DNA of 39,289 nucleotides from Clostridia bacterium (GTDB taxonomy: Bacteria; Bacillota; Clostridia; Oscillospirales; CAG-272), in NCBI GenBank assembly GCA_017461745.1, contig JAFTXE010000014.1, positions 1-39,289 on the forward strand, written 5' to 3'. This document shows positions 24,564 through 32,901 of this stretch, piece by piece. How positions within the stretch are numbered: position 1 is the stretch's first letter; every line of letters begins with the position of its first letter. The translations under genes and the position numbers were made by a program. The notes beneath the pieces are model-generated. The model saw only the letters and a program-made list of their open reading frames with translations. It was not told where the DNA came from and did no database searches.

Positions 24564-24767
24564 AATTATGATTTATCGGAGATGCGAGGGGGACGCGTTG
24601 TCGCTTTTCGAGAAAAGCTCCGCAAAAGCTTTCTTGCAGGGTGTTAGCCCGATAATTTCAACATAAATCCAGAATGGTCTAGTTGGGCTAACACCCTGCA
24701 AGGAAGTTTTTTGCCAAGCTTTTTTTCAAAAAAGCGGAAATCGCGTCCCCCGCATCCTCGCATACTA
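24564..24767. repeat. Long-hairpin repeat F, copy 1
   Basis: The unit is an imperfect hairpin nearly 200 nt long. At its core GGGTGTTAGCCC (24639-24650) pairs with GGGCTAACACCC (24685-24696). Outer arms of about 40 nt (AAAGCTTTCTTGC vs GCAAGGAAGTTTTTTGCC) continue it. GGGGGACGCG/CGCGTCCCCC lie near both ends. It sits between two genes of the same strand, preceded by the AATTATGATTTATCGG anchor. No protein is encoded. Confidence 0.85.
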
Positions 24768-24796
24768 ACTTCAATCAAAACTACAAGGAGGCATTT

Positions 24797-25348
24797 ATGG
24801 ACGCACCAAGGACCGTAGCCGCGCCGATAAACGAGCGGCAGGCGATAACAAATCTTCAACGGTATCTGCGCCGTCTTTCATTTGAATACGAGGGCGAGGT
24901 GGAAGACAGACTTCCCGTGGACGGCATTTTCGACAGCTCCACAGCCGACGCGCTCAAAAAATTCCAGAGCTTTGCGGGACTTGACCCCACGGGCGTTGCC
25001 GACAAGCAGACGTGGGACGCTCTTTTTAGTGAATATCGGCGCGTCACGGAGAACGAAAGGCAGCTCAGAGGGCTTTTCATATTCCCTCAATCGCCGTCCG
25101 ATTACGCCGTCTCACTCGGAGACACGCTGACTCTCGTTCGTATAATCCAACTTTTACTGCTTGAGCTGAGAGCGACCTACGACGTTTTCGAGGACGTCGT
25201 CGAAAGCGGAACGTACGACGCAAAAACTCAAAAGGCAATCGAAGATTTCCAACGCATAAACGGGCTTTCCGCCACGGGTGACGTGGACGCGGCGACTTGG
25301 AACAGGCTCGTCAGAGAGTACGCCAATCTCGGAAAAAGAGACGAATGA
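24797..25348 (+). CDS. Peptidoglycan-binding domain protein
   Basis: The 183-residue protein consists of two peptidoglycan-binding type-1 domains (about 15-75 and 105-175). The characteristic phrases are VDGIFDSSTADALKKFQSFAGLDPTGVADKQTWDAL and GTYDAKTQKAIEDFQRINGLSATGDVDAATWNRL. No enzymatic domain and no signal peptide are seen. It resembles the C-terminal repeats of its upstream neighbour, from which it may have arisen. The SD AAGGAGG is 5 nt from the ATG. The F element separates the two genes by about 240 bp. Confidence 0.85.
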   Translation: MDAPRTVAAPINERQAITNLQRYLRRLSFEYEGEVEDRLPVDGIFDSSTADALKKFQSFAGLDPTGVADKQTWDALFSEYRRVTENERQLRGLFIFPQSPSDYAVSLGDTLTLVRIIQLLLLELRATYDVFEDVVESGTYDAKTQKAIEDFQRINGLSATGDVDAATWNRLVREYANLGKRDE

Positions 25349-25430
25349 AATTTTTTTGCTCTTAGGTTATAAAACTCTCCTCGGACGTCAAATAATCCTA
25401 TGACAAAAACTCTTGCAAAGTAGGTTTCTT

Positions 25431-27848
25431 ATGCAGAACAAATTCACTCAAAAAGCTCAAAACACGTTAAGGTGCGCCATGACCGAGGCGGGAAATCTCG
25501 GTCACGCCTATATCGGCTCGGAGCATCTTCTGCTTGCGCTCGCCGCCGAAAAGGACAGCATTGCCGCGCGTATTTTATTTGCGCGCGGTCTTGGCGTTGC
25601 GGTAATAAAGGCGGCAATCGTAGGAATTGACGGAGACGGCGAGAAATGCCGTCCCTCAGCTCAGGATATGACTCCGAGGGCAAAAAGAATTATAGAAAGC
25701 TCGGGAGAGATAGCAAAGAAAAAGGGCTGTACTTATATAGGCACGGAGCATCTGCTCTCCGCCCTGCTTTCCGAGGACGGCTGTACGGCAGTAAAGATAA
25801 TCGAGTCCGCGGGGCTTCCCATTACTCTGCTAATCGGCGACCTAAACGCGCACCAAAGCTCCTTTTCCCCGTCCTCAAAGGAGCGCGCCGAGTCTGCAAG
25901 TGATACCGACAAATCCAAGTCAAAGAGCAGAACGCCCGTCGCCATAGCGCTTTATTCCAAGGACATGACGAAGATTGCCGCCGAGGGCAAGACTGACCCC
26001 ACTATAGCAAGAGACAAGGAAACCGAGCGCATAATTCAGATACTTTCCCGCAGGACCAAAAACAATCCCTGTCTTATCGGAGAGCCCGGCGTCGGAAAGA
26101 CCGCCGTCGTTGAGGGGCTTGCCAAGAGAATAGCCGACAGAGCCGTTCCCGCTTGCCTTCAAGGCAAGCGGATACTGTGTCTTGATATCCCCTCGATGAT
26201 AGCGGGCGCAAAGTACAGAGGCGAGTTTGAGGAAAGAATGAAGAACGTCATGGCGGAGGCGGAAAAAGACCCCGACATTATCCTATTCATCGACGAGCTA
26301 CACGTGATAATCGGTGCGGGCGCGGCTGAGGGCGCGGTTGACGCCGCAAATATATTAAAGCCCGCGCTTGCCCGAGGAGGAATACGGCTGATAGGCGCTA
26401 CCACGGTAGCCGAATACCGAAAGCACATTGAACACGACTCCGCGCTTGAAAGGAGATTTCAGGCGGTACTCATAGAAGAGCCGTCGGTAAACAACGCCAT
26501 AGAAATACTGAAGGGTCTGCGCCCAAGCTACGAGGCGCACCACAAATTGAAAATAAGCGACTCCGCGATAGAGGCAGCTGTAAGGCTATCCGCAAGATAC
26601 GTAAACGACCGCTTTCTTCCCGACAAGGCGATAGACATGATAGACGAGGCGGCGGCAAAAATGACCATAGCCGCAAGCGCAAGATTTCCAAGCGTCAGCT
26701 CACTTGAAAGGCAGCTATCGGACGTAAAGCGTCAGAAGGACGATTGTATGCTATCGCAGGACTTTTCCTCTGCCGCCGAGCTTCGAGACAGAGAAATTGC
26801 GCTTAAGGCTGAGCTTGACGGCGTCAAAAGAGAAATGCGTAAAAAGAAAAATCAGGAGTTTTTCACGCTCGGCGAGGAGCAGATTGCGGAGATGATAACG
26901 GAGCAAACGGGTATTCCCGTCAACAGACTTTTAGGCGGTGAGACGCAGGCGCTCGTCAATCTTGAGGAGCGTATTGAAAAAAGAATAATAGGTCAAAGCG
27001 CGGCTACCGAGGCGGTATGCTCAGCAATAAGACGGGGGCGCGTTGGAATCAGAGACCCTTTCAGACCAACGGGGTCGTTTATTTTTCTTGGCAAAACGGG
27101 AGTCGGAAAGACCGAGCTTGCAAGAGCCATTGCCGAGGAGCTTCTCGGAAGTAAAAAGGCGCTTATACGCTTTGATATGTCGGAATATATGGAAAAGCAC
27201 AGCGTTTCCAAGCTCATAGGCTCGCCCCCTGGATACGTCGGCTACGGAGAGGGCGGACTGCTCACGGAAAAGGTTCGCCGACGACCGTATTCCGTGCTTT
27301 TGTTCGACGAAATAGAAAAGGCGCACCCCGACGTGTTCAATCTGCTTTTACAGGTCCTTGAGGACGGCAAGCTCTGCGATTCTCAGGGGCGGGAGGTCAA
27401 TTTCTGCAATACTGTGATAATAATGACCTCAAACGTGGGAGCGTCTGCGGAAAAGCGCGTCAGCGGCTTTGCAAGCGATACGGATGCGCGAAAAAGCCGA
27501 AAGGACGCAATGCTCGCGGAGCTCAGACGGGAGTTTAAGCCCGAATTTCTCAATAGAGTTGACGAGATAATCGTTTTCGACGACCTTGACGCCGATGCAT
27601 TGGAAAAAATAGCCTCAATGATGCTTAAACGCCTCTCCGAGCGCGCAAAGGAGCTTGGGCTCGACATCTCGTTTGAGCCGTCGGTCGCCAAGGCTATAGC
27701 AAGAGAGAGCCAAAAGGAAGGCTGCGGCGCAAGAAATATCCGACGCACTATTACCCAACGCGTCGAGAATAAAATATCACTGCTTATGCTGGAAGGCGCT
27801 ATCTCCCCCTCCGCGCCGTATGTGTTTACGGAGAACGATATCGCTTGA
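25431..27848 (+). CDS. clpC: ATP-dependent Clp protease ATPase subunit ClpC
   Basis: The 805-residue class 1 Hsp100 unfoldase works with ClpP. Two Clp_N repeats ([17 protein letters not shown]... and [25 protein letters not shown]) come first. AAA domain D1 (Walker A GEPGVGKT, Walker B ILFIDELH) follows. A UVR-type coiled region ([31 protein letters not shown]) and D2 ([26 protein letters not shown]) come next, with the Arg-finger neighbourhood NRVDEIIVF. The ATG at 25431 has AAAGTAGG; an in-frame TTG upstream is less likely. No mcsA/mcsB/ctsR genes are adjacent, unlike B. subtilis. Repeat R6 follows. Confidence 0.96.
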   Translation: MQNKFTQKAQNTLRCAMTEAGNLGHAYIGSEHLLLALAAEKDSIAARILFARGLGVAVIKAAIVGIDGDGEKCRPSAQDMTPRAKRIIESSGEIAKKKGCTYIGTEHLLSALLSEDGCTAVKIIESAGLPITLLIGDLNAHQSSFSPSSKERAESASDTDKSKSKSRTPVAIALYSKDMTKIAAEGKTDPTIARDKETERIIQILSRRTKNNPCLIGEPGVGKTAVVEGLAKRIADRAVPACLQGKRILCLDIPSMIAGAKYRGEFEERMKNVMAEAEKDPDIILFIDELHVIIGAGAAEGAVDAANILKPALARGGIRLIGATTVAEYRKHIEHDSALERRFQAVLIEEPSVNNAIEILKGLRPSYEAHHKLKISDSAIEAAVRLSARYVNDRFLPDKAIDMIDEAAAKMTIAASARFPSVSSLERQLSDVKRQKDDCMLSQDFSSAAELRDREIALKAELDGVKREMRKKKNQEFFTLGEEQIAEMITEQTGIPVNRLLGGETQALVNLEERIEKRIIGQSAATEAVCSAIRRGRVGIRDPFRPTGSFIFLGKTGVGKTELARAIAEELLGSKKALIRFDMSEYMEKHSVSKLIGSPPGYVGYGEGGLLTEKVRRRPYSVLLFDEIEKAHPDVFNLLLQVLEDGKLCDSQGREVNFCNTVIIMTSNVGASAEKRVSGFASDTDARKSRKDAMLAELRREFKPEFLNRVDEIIVFDDLDADALEKIASMMLKRLSERAKELGLDISFEPSVAKAIARESQKEGCGARNIRRTITQRVENKISLLMLEGAISPSAPYVFTENDIA

Positions 27849-27876
27849 AGATAGTTTATGTTAGTTTTGTTTTTTT

Positions 27877-28043
27877 GTCAGAAACTTTCTTTCGAGAAAG
27901 TTTCCGACACCTTCAAAGAACTTGTGAAAATAAATGTTAAGGTTGTTGAAATATAGTGCTGTGCTTAATTGGGAGTACGCATTTTTCTAAGGTGGAAACC
28001 ACGTCAAACGCTGCTGCACGTTTGACGGGTTTCTTTTTTATCT
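27877..28043 (+). repeat. Dispersed repeat R, copy 6, 3' of clpC
   Basis: This is a canonical copy: GTCAGAAACTTTC-TTTCGA-GAAAGTTTCCGAC, the conserved body, CGTCAAACG/CGTTTGACG and GGGTTTCTTTTTTA. It begins 28 nt after the clpC stop codon. The anchor AAAGGTACGGTTCGGATAGC and CTGTAGGGG connect it to P copy 2. Confidence 0.88.
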
Positions 28044-28062
28044 AAAGGTACGGTTCGGATAG

Positions 28063-28166
28063 CTGTAGGGGCGACCATCGGTCGTCCGCGTACGTTCGGC
28101 AGAACGTACGGCAAAACTCAATGAAAAACATTCATTTTTAGCGGATGACGATGGTCACTCCTACTG
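28063..28166. repeat. Palindromic repeat P, copy 2
   Basis: CTGTAGGGGCGACCATCGG and the TCGTCCGC that follows pair with GCGGATGACGATGGTCACTCC further on. The inner stem TACGTT (28091-28096)/AACGTA (28103-28108) is the compensated equivalent of TATATT/AATATA in copy 1. Confidence 0.78.
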
Positions 28167-28195
28167 AGAGGTCTACCAATATGCTACCAATCTCT

Positions 28196-28226
28196 AAAAA
28201 GTGACATTTTCTCAGAGAGCACGCCG
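28196..28226 (+). repeat. Short repeat S (AGTGACATTTTCTCAGAGAGC...)
   Basis: This unit of about 30 bp (AAAAAGTGACATTTTCTCAG, then AGAGCACGCCG) recurs at 31779-31808 and 32411-32439, and partly at 10458-10479. It always lies at the edge of a palindromic unit. Its role is not evident. Confidence 0.6.
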
Positions 28227-28304
28227 TGGTGTAGATATTGCGAATTTACTCAATTTACTTCACATAAAAACCGCAAAAAACTCTTGAAATATGCGGAAAT
28301 AATG

Positions 28305-28333
28305 TTGACAATTCGGAGAATATGTGATAAAAT
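28305..28333 (+). promoter_or_regulatory. Promoter of glyS
   Basis: TTGACA (28305-28310), 17-bp spacer, TAAAAT (28328-28333). The leader is only about 36 nt, so there is no room for a T-box. Confidence 0.88.
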
Positions 28334-28375
28334 ATACTATTATAGGATTTTGACTTAATAAAGGAAGGAAATATC

Positions 28376-29773
28376 ATGAACAATTCAGAAAAAACAATGG
28401 ACAAAATCGTGGCTCTGTGTAAGAACAGAGGATTTATCTTCCCCGGCTCAGAGATTTACGGCGGTCTCGCTAACTCATGGGACTACGGTCCTCTCGGCGT
28501 TGAGTTCAAAAACAACGTCAAGAAGGCTTGGTGGAAAAAATTTGTTCAGGAATGTAAATACAACGTAGGTCTTGACAGCGCTATCATCATGAACCCTGAG
28601 ACTTGGGTAGCTTCGGGTCACGTCGGTGGCTTCTCCGATCCCCTCATGGACTGCAAGAGCTGTAAGACCCGTCACCGCGCTGACAAGCTCATCGAGGAAT
28701 ACGCGTTCGCAAACGGTCTTGACGACAATCCTGCGGGCTGGACCTTCGCTCAGATGGCTGACTACATCAAGGAGAAAGGAATCGTTTGCCCTGACTGCGG
28801 CGGCGCTGACTTCACCGAGATAAAGAAATTCAATCTCATGTTCAAGACCTATCAGGGCGTTACCGAGGACTCCTCCACGGAGCTTTATCTCCGTCCCGAG
28901 ACCGCTCAGGGTATCTTCGTAAACTTCGCAAGCATTCAGCGCTCCGCAAGAAAGAAGCTCCCCTTCGGCGTCTGCCAGATTGGTAAGTCCTTCCGTAACG
29001 AAATTACCCCAGGTAACTTCACCTTCCGTACACGTGAGTTCGAGCAGATGGAGCTTGAGTTCTTCTGCAAGCCCGGTACTGACCTTGAATGGTTCGCTTT
29101 CTGGAAGGAATACTGCCGCAAGTGGCTCGTTGACCTCGGAATGAGAGAGGAAAATCTCAAGCTCCGTGACCACAGCCCCGAGGAGCTTTGCTTCTACTCC
29201 AAGGCAACCACCGACTTCGAGTTCCTCTTCCCGTTCGGCTGGGGCGAGCTTTGGGGCGTTGCCGACAGAACCGACTACGACCTTACTCAGCACGCAAATC
29301 ACAGCGGCAAGGACATGATGTACTTTGACCCCGAGACTAACGAGAAATACACGCCTTACGTCGTTGAGCCTTCTTTGGGCGCTGACCGTGTCGCTCTCGC
29401 ATTCCTCGTTGACGCGTACGACGAAGAGGTTATTGACGCAGAAAAGAACGACGTCAGAACCGTTCTCCGTCTCCATCCGTTCCTCGCTCCCTTCAAGGCT
29501 GCCGTTCTTCCCCTTTCCAAGAAGCTCTCCGAGGGCGCTGAAAAGGTATTCGACGACCTCTCCAAGTACTTCGTCGTTGACTACGACGAGGCTGGCTCTA
29601 TCGGTAAGAGATATCGCCGTCAGGACGAGATCGGTACTCCTCTTTGCATTACCTACGACTTCGACTCCGAGACCGACGGTTGCGTAACCGTTCGTGACAG
29701 AGACACCATGGAGCAGGTAAGAATCCCCGTAAGCGAGCTTAAGGCTTACATTGAAGAAAAAATCGCATTCTGA
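28376..29773 (+). CDS. glyS: Glycyl-tRNA synthetase (single-chain, dimeric type)
   Basis: This 465-residue class IIa enzyme is of the eukaryote/archaea-like single-subunit type (glyQS). An N-terminal catalytic core has motif 1 near [13 protein letters not shown] and a Cys-rich insert (CPDCGG). Motif 2 is [26 protein letters not shown], and motif 3 is [15 protein letters not shown]. The C-terminal anticodon-binding domain is [15 protein letters not shown].... The length is normal. The SD is AAAGGAAGG. Codon use is strongly biased towards C-ending codons, fitting high expression. A small membrane protein gene follows after 18 nt. Confidence 0.97.
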   Translation: MNNSEKTMDKIVALCKNRGFIFPGSEIYGGLANSWDYGPLGVEFKNNVKKAWWKKFVQECKYNVGLDSAIIMNPETWVASGHVGGFSDPLMDCKSCKTRHRADKLIEEYAFANGLDDNPAGWTFAQMADYIKEKGIVCPDCGGADFTEIKKFNLMFKTYQGVTEDSSTELYLRPETAQGIFVNFASIQRSARKKLPFGVCQIGKSFRNEITPGNFTFRTREFEQMELEFFCKPGTDLEWFAFWKEYCRKWLVDLGMREENLKLRDHSPEELCFYSKATTDFEFLFPFGWGELWGVADRTDYDLTQHANHSGKDMMYFDPETNEKYTPYVVEPSLGADRVALAFLVDAYDEEVIDAEKNDVRTVLRLHPFLAPFKAAVLPLSKKLSEGAEKVFDDLSKYFVVDYDEAGSIGKRYRRQDEIGTPLCITYDFDSETDGCVTVRDRDTMEQVRIPVSELKAYIEEKIAF

Positions 29774-29791
29774 TTTTAAGGAGAAATACGC

Positions 29792-30112
29792 ATGGCAACA
29801 AAGAAAAACGCCACCCGTGTTATAATCAGCATAATCTTTATTGCCTACGGTTTAAGCTCCGTATTCACCGCGTTTGACGCTCTGCTTGACCTCAATATCG
29901 GTGGAATACTCAGCTGCACCTTGGGACTTCTCATGTTCATCACGGGTATTTTCGGACTTATAAAGACACAGATAAAGGTCTGCCGTGTTCTCGGCGTCAT
30001 TATCTGTATTCTCTCAGCTCTTGAATTTGCTCTCGCTCTCGTGGGCGGCGCATTCGTAGTACAGTCGCTTGTAACGGCGCTTCTCGCTTGGCTGTACTTT
30101 GACTGTACGTAA
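29792..30112 (+). CDS. Small membrane protein of unknown function
   Basis: A 106-residue protein with an N-terminal MATKKNATRVIIS and about four hydrophobic stretches (10-35, 37-57, 64-82, 85-103). It resembles many small integral membrane proteins of Firmicutes but carries no motif I can name. It follows glyS by 18 nt on the same strand with SD AAGGAG, so it is probably co-transcribed. No domain is recognisable. Confidence 0.75.
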   Translation: MATKKNATRVIISIIFIAYGLSSVFTAFDALLDLNIGGILSCTLGLLMFITGIFGLIKTQIKVCRVLGVIICILSALEFALALVGGAFVVQSLVTALLAWLYFDCT

Positions 30113-30128
30113 TATCAAAAAATAACAT

Positions 30129-30160
30129 ACCCCCGATTTGCCCAAGGCAAAATCGGGGGT
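30129..30160 (+). terminator. Hairpin after the membrane protein gene
   Basis: ACCCCCGATTTGCCC pairs with GGGCAAA-like AAATCGGGGGT via a short loop. The lower stem (ACCCCCGATTT/AAATCGGGGGT) is perfect. There is no T-run behind it, so termination is uncertain. Confidence 0.5.
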
Positions 30161-30209
30161 ACTTCACGGACATATTTAAATTCGACATAAAATTGAGGAC
30201 TACTTGATA

Positions 30210-31499
30210 ATGAAAACATTTCAACCCAAGCTTTTTTCGGCATTTAAGGGCTACAGCCGCTCAAAGCTTATAAACGATATCGTCGCAGGTATTATCGTTG
30301 CGATAATTGCCCTCCCCCTGTCCATCGCTCTTGCTCTCGCCTCGGGCGCTACTCCCGCTCAGGGACTTTACACGGCAGCAGTTGCGGGACTTGTCATTGC
30401 ATTCCTCGGCGGAAGTAACGTCAACATCTCAGGACCTACCGCCGCATTCGCCACGATAGTGGCGGGCGTTATAGCCGCAAACGGCTTTGAGGGGCTTGTC
30501 ATAGCAACGGTCATGGCGGGTATCATACTTATAATTCTCGGTATCTGCCGCGCGGGCTCGCTGATAAAATTCATGCCCGCTACCATAACCGTTGGCTTTA
30601 CCTCTGGCGTTGCGGTAACCATACTTATAGGTCAGATAAAGGACTTTCTCGGACTTGATTTCGGCGGTGCGTCTCCCGTTGAGGCAGGTGAAAAGGCTGT
30701 TGAGATAGTAAAAAATATCGGAACTCTCAACCTCTCCGCCCTTGCCGTCGGCACTATAGGTCTTGCAATAATAATCACTTGGAATATTCTCGGCTTGCGT
30801 CTAAAGGGCAAGGCGGCGTTGGTATTTACCAAAATCCCCTCGTCGGTCGTAGCCATAATCGTAGGCGTGCTTATAGTTCAGTTCACTCCCTTAAAGGCGG
30901 CGACCATCGGCTCGCTTTATCCCGACCTCAGCGCAGGTCTGCCCAAGTTTTCACTCCCCTCCTTTGACTTGGATACGGTGATAGCCGTTATCCCAAGCGC
31001 CTTTTCAATAGCAATTCTTGCGGCTATCGAGTCGCTTCTATCCTGCGTCGTCTCAGACGGAATGATTGGCGACAAGCACAATTCAAATACGGAGCTTATA
31101 GCGCAAGGCGCGGGTAACATCTGCTCGGGACTTTTCGGCGGCATTCCCGCAACGGGCGCAATTGCGAGAACGGCGGCAAACGTCAAGAACGGCGGACGCA
31201 CGCCCGTAGCTGGTATCGTCCACGCGCTGATAATTCTTCTCTTCCTTGCGGTCCTCATGCCCGTGGCAAAGCTCATTCCCATGCCTATAATCGCCGCTAT
31301 TCTCTTTATGGTGGCGTACAATATGAGCGAGTGGAGAAAATTCGTCGGCGTCTGCAAAATGGGTAAGGTCGGCGACATTATCGTTCTCGCAGTGACCTTT
31401 GTCCTCACCGTCGTGCTCAACCTCGTCTACGCTATCATCGCGGGAATTATCCTCTCGGTTATATTCTACTTTATTAACAAGGCGAAAGTTAGTTTATAA
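30210..31499 (+). CDS. SulP family anion transporter without STAS domain
   Basis: This 429-residue membrane protein has about 10-14 hydrophobic segments and the SulP signature area (GIIVAIIALPLSIALALASGATPAQGLYTA, GSNVNISGPTAAFATI). It likely transports sulfate or another anion across the cytoplasmic membrane. The C-terminus ends right after the last membrane helix, so the STAS domain of typical ~550-residue SulP proteins is absent. The start is uncertain: TTG at 30204 (5 nt from GAGG) or ATG at 30210. It is monocistronic. R7 follows the stop codon after 10 nt. The substrate cannot be told. Confidence 0.9.
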   Translation: MKTFQPKLFSAFKGYSRSKLINDIVAGIIVAIIALPLSIALALASGATPAQGLYTAAVAGLVIAFLGGSNVNISGPTAAFATIVAGVIAANGFEGLVIATVMAGIILIILGICRAGSLIKFMPATITVGFTSGVAVTILIGQIKDFLGLDFGGASPVEAGEKAVEIVKNIGTLNLSALAVGTIGLAIIITWNILGLRLKGKAALVFTKIPSSVVAIIVGVLIVQFTPLKAATIGSLYPDLSAGLPKFSLPSFDLDTVIAVIPSAFSIAILAAIESLLSCVVSDGMIGDKHNSNTELIAQGAGNICSGLFGGIPATGAIARTAANVKNGGRTPVAGIVHALIILLFLAVLMPVAKLIPMPIIAAILFMVAYNMSEWRKFVGVCKMGKVGDIIVLAVTFVLTVVLNLVYAIIAGIILSVIFYFINKAKVSL

Positions 31500-31509
31500 A
31501 TAGGTTTTT

Positions 31510-31675
31510 GTCAGAAACTTTCTTTCGAGAAAGTTTCCGACACCTTCAAAGAACTTGTGAAAAATAAATATTATGGTTGGTGGAATTTAGTACTGTGCTT
31601 AATTTGAAGTACGGTATTTTCTAAGGTAGAAACCGCGTCAAACGCTGCTGCGCGTTTGACGGGTTTCTTTTTTAT
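31510..31675 (+). repeat. Dispersed repeat R, copy 7, 3' of sulP
   Basis: Hairpin 1 is GTCAGAAACTTTC/GAAAGTTTCCGAC as in R6. The terminal hairpin is CGTCAAACGC...GCGTTTGACG with one extra G-C pair relative to R6. TTTCTTTTTTATTG ends it. The distal anchor matches that of R4. Confidence 0.87.
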
Positions 31676-31778
31676 TGAAAGATGCGGTAGGAAAACTCTC
31701 AAAACTGTAGGGGGGATGTTATTTCATACGCGCTCACTCTTGTCATTGCGAGGGAGCTTGCGACCGCGGTAATCTTTT

Positions 31779-31808
31779 AAAAGTAACATTTGCGCAGAGA
31801 GCACGCCG
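31779..31808 (+). repeat. Short repeat S, copy 2
   Basis: AAAAGTAACATTTGCGCAG and AGAGCACGCCG repeat the unit at 28196. It directly adjoins the palindromic element that follows. A separate GTCATTGCGAGGGAGCTTGC stretch lies just upstream (31742-31761). Confidence 0.6.
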
Positions 31809-32050
31809 ACTCCGTCGGCTACCCTCATCAGTCAGCTACGCTGCCAGCTTCCCCCAAGGGAAGCCTTGTCTGTAATCGTTTCTTTATATACACCAATTTT
31901 ATTTGTTCTTAACCTATGGATTTGCAAAAATAATATTCAGAATAGCAAAAGATCGGCTTATATAAAGGCTTCCCTTGGGGGAAGCTGGCAAATGGGGAGC
32001 TGCCCGTGCGACCCATTTGACTGATGAGGGTAGCCGACGAAGTCGGCGTG
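31802..32050. repeat. MITE-like palindromic element with ~65-bp arms
   Basis: The left arm (CACGCCGACTCCGTCGGC, CCCTCATCAGTC, CAGCTTCCCCCAAGGGAAGCC) is mirrored by the right arm (GGCTTCCCTTGGGGGAAGCTG, GACTGATGAGGG, GCCGACGAAGTCGGCGTG). The 100-bp centre is AT-rich and non-coding. The right arm has an extra hairpin (AAATGGG...CCCATTT) that the left lacks. Size and structure fit a miniature inverted-repeat element. No transposase is present. Confidence 0.75.
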
Positions 32051-32109
32051 CGCCTTGGTCACAAATCTTACTTTCTCCCCGACAAATTATAATTTAGTTC
32101 GCTATCATT

Positions 32110-32364
32110 GTGTCATCCTGAGCGTACGAATTTATTGGGAGCGCTGAATTTTAATTCGACAATGTTTGCGCAAGCAAACTTGGGACGGAGCGTAGCGGAG
32201 TGTAGGATCTTTGCCGCTTGCGGCAACAACCGACTTAGGTGGGAATTTTCTGTGATTCAATAATTCTCCCAATAACTATGTCGTTAGTTGCTCCTTCGTC
32301 GCAAAGATTCTTCGCATCGTTAATTCAATTCACCCCCTAAAGTCTCATCTGCTCAGAATGACAC
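32110..32364. repeat. Palindromic repeat G, copy 4
   Basis: GTGTCATCCTGAGCGTACG and GCTCAGAATGACAC mark the ends. TTATTGGGAG, GGATCTTTGCCGCTTGCGGC and AACTATGT...GTTAGTTGCTCCTTCGTCGC are shared with copy 1. A segment GACAATGTTTGCGCAAGCAA and GGGACGGAGCG, shared with 15225-15265, is added. It stands between the MITE-like element and the last S copy (32411-32439). Confidence 0.78.
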
Positions 32365-32463
32365 ATAGAGAGTACGAACAGAGTGATAAAAATGTACTTA
32401 TGTGCGTTTTAAAGTGACACTATCGCAAAGAGCACGCCGACCGCATAAAATCACAAGTAAAAC

Positions 32464-32503
32464 AAAAAAACAGCCGACTCAAAACGTGAGTGAGCTGTTT
32501 TTT
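32464..32503. terminator. Terminator of rnpB (bidirectional shape)
   Basis: ACAGC..ACTC and GAGT..GCTGT form a stem flanked by A7 and T7. Read on the minus strand it comes right after the RNase P RNA. Confidence 0.8.
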
Positions 32504-32504
32504 T

Positions 32505-32858
32505 GTAACTCTGCCTATAAGCCGGGTTCTGTCGAGTACGGTCATCAATCTGCGCTCACCGTTGCCGATGAGCTTCGGGTCTCCCCGTGCCACCTGCGGA
32601 TATACGTCGGGCAAACAAATCCGCGTGCGGTGTTGCTTCGGATAGGGTTTACAGCAAGTCTATGTTACCATAGAAGTGGGTGAGCTCTTACCTCGCCTTT
32701 CCATCCTTACCCGCAAGATACGGGCGGTTTATTTCTGTTGCACTTTCCCTGAAGTCACCTTCGGCTGACGTTATCAGTTATCCTGCCCTGCGAAGCCCGG
32801 ACTTTCCTCACGGTAATACCTTTCGGCGCAATACCGCGCGACCGTCCAACAAAGTTAC
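32505..32858 (-). ncRNA. rnpB: RNase P RNA (bacterial type A)
   Basis: The RNA subunit of RNase P removes 5' leaders from tRNA precursors. On the minus strand the conserved core GAGGAAAGTCCGGGC lies at 32809-32795 and ACAGAACCCGGCTTATAGGC at 32532-32513. They form P4 and the universally conserved CR I/CR V regions. GGATGGAAAGGCGAGGTAAGAGC, cut here as GGTAAGAGCTCACC, is also typical. The layout (P1 arms, no B-type features seen) points to type A. The length of ~354 nt is normal. Exact ends are estimated from the promoter and terminator. Confidence 0.95.
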
Positions 32859-32864
32859 CGATAG

Positions 32865-32893
32865 ATTATAACACAAAATCCCCGTTTTGTCAA
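32865..32893 (-). promoter_or_regulatory. Consensus promoter of rnpB
   Basis: Minus-strand TTGACA (32893-32888), 17-bp spacer, TATAAT (32870-32865): a perfect sigma-A consensus. Confidence 0.93.
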
Positions 32894-32901
32894 GAGAAAA
32901 G

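Noticed and set aside
25375..25412. Possible CtsR operator in front of clpC
   Set aside because: Only one good GTCAAA half-site is present (GACGTCAAATAA). The second heptad does not fit, and no ctsR gene is near.
28334..28375. T-box leader for glyS
   Set aside because: The leader is only about 36 nt from promoter to start codon and has no T-box motif or terminator.
28475..29476. 333-codon minus-strand frame opposite glyS
   Set aside because: Same reason: it lies in the most strongly codon-biased gene of the window and has no independent support.
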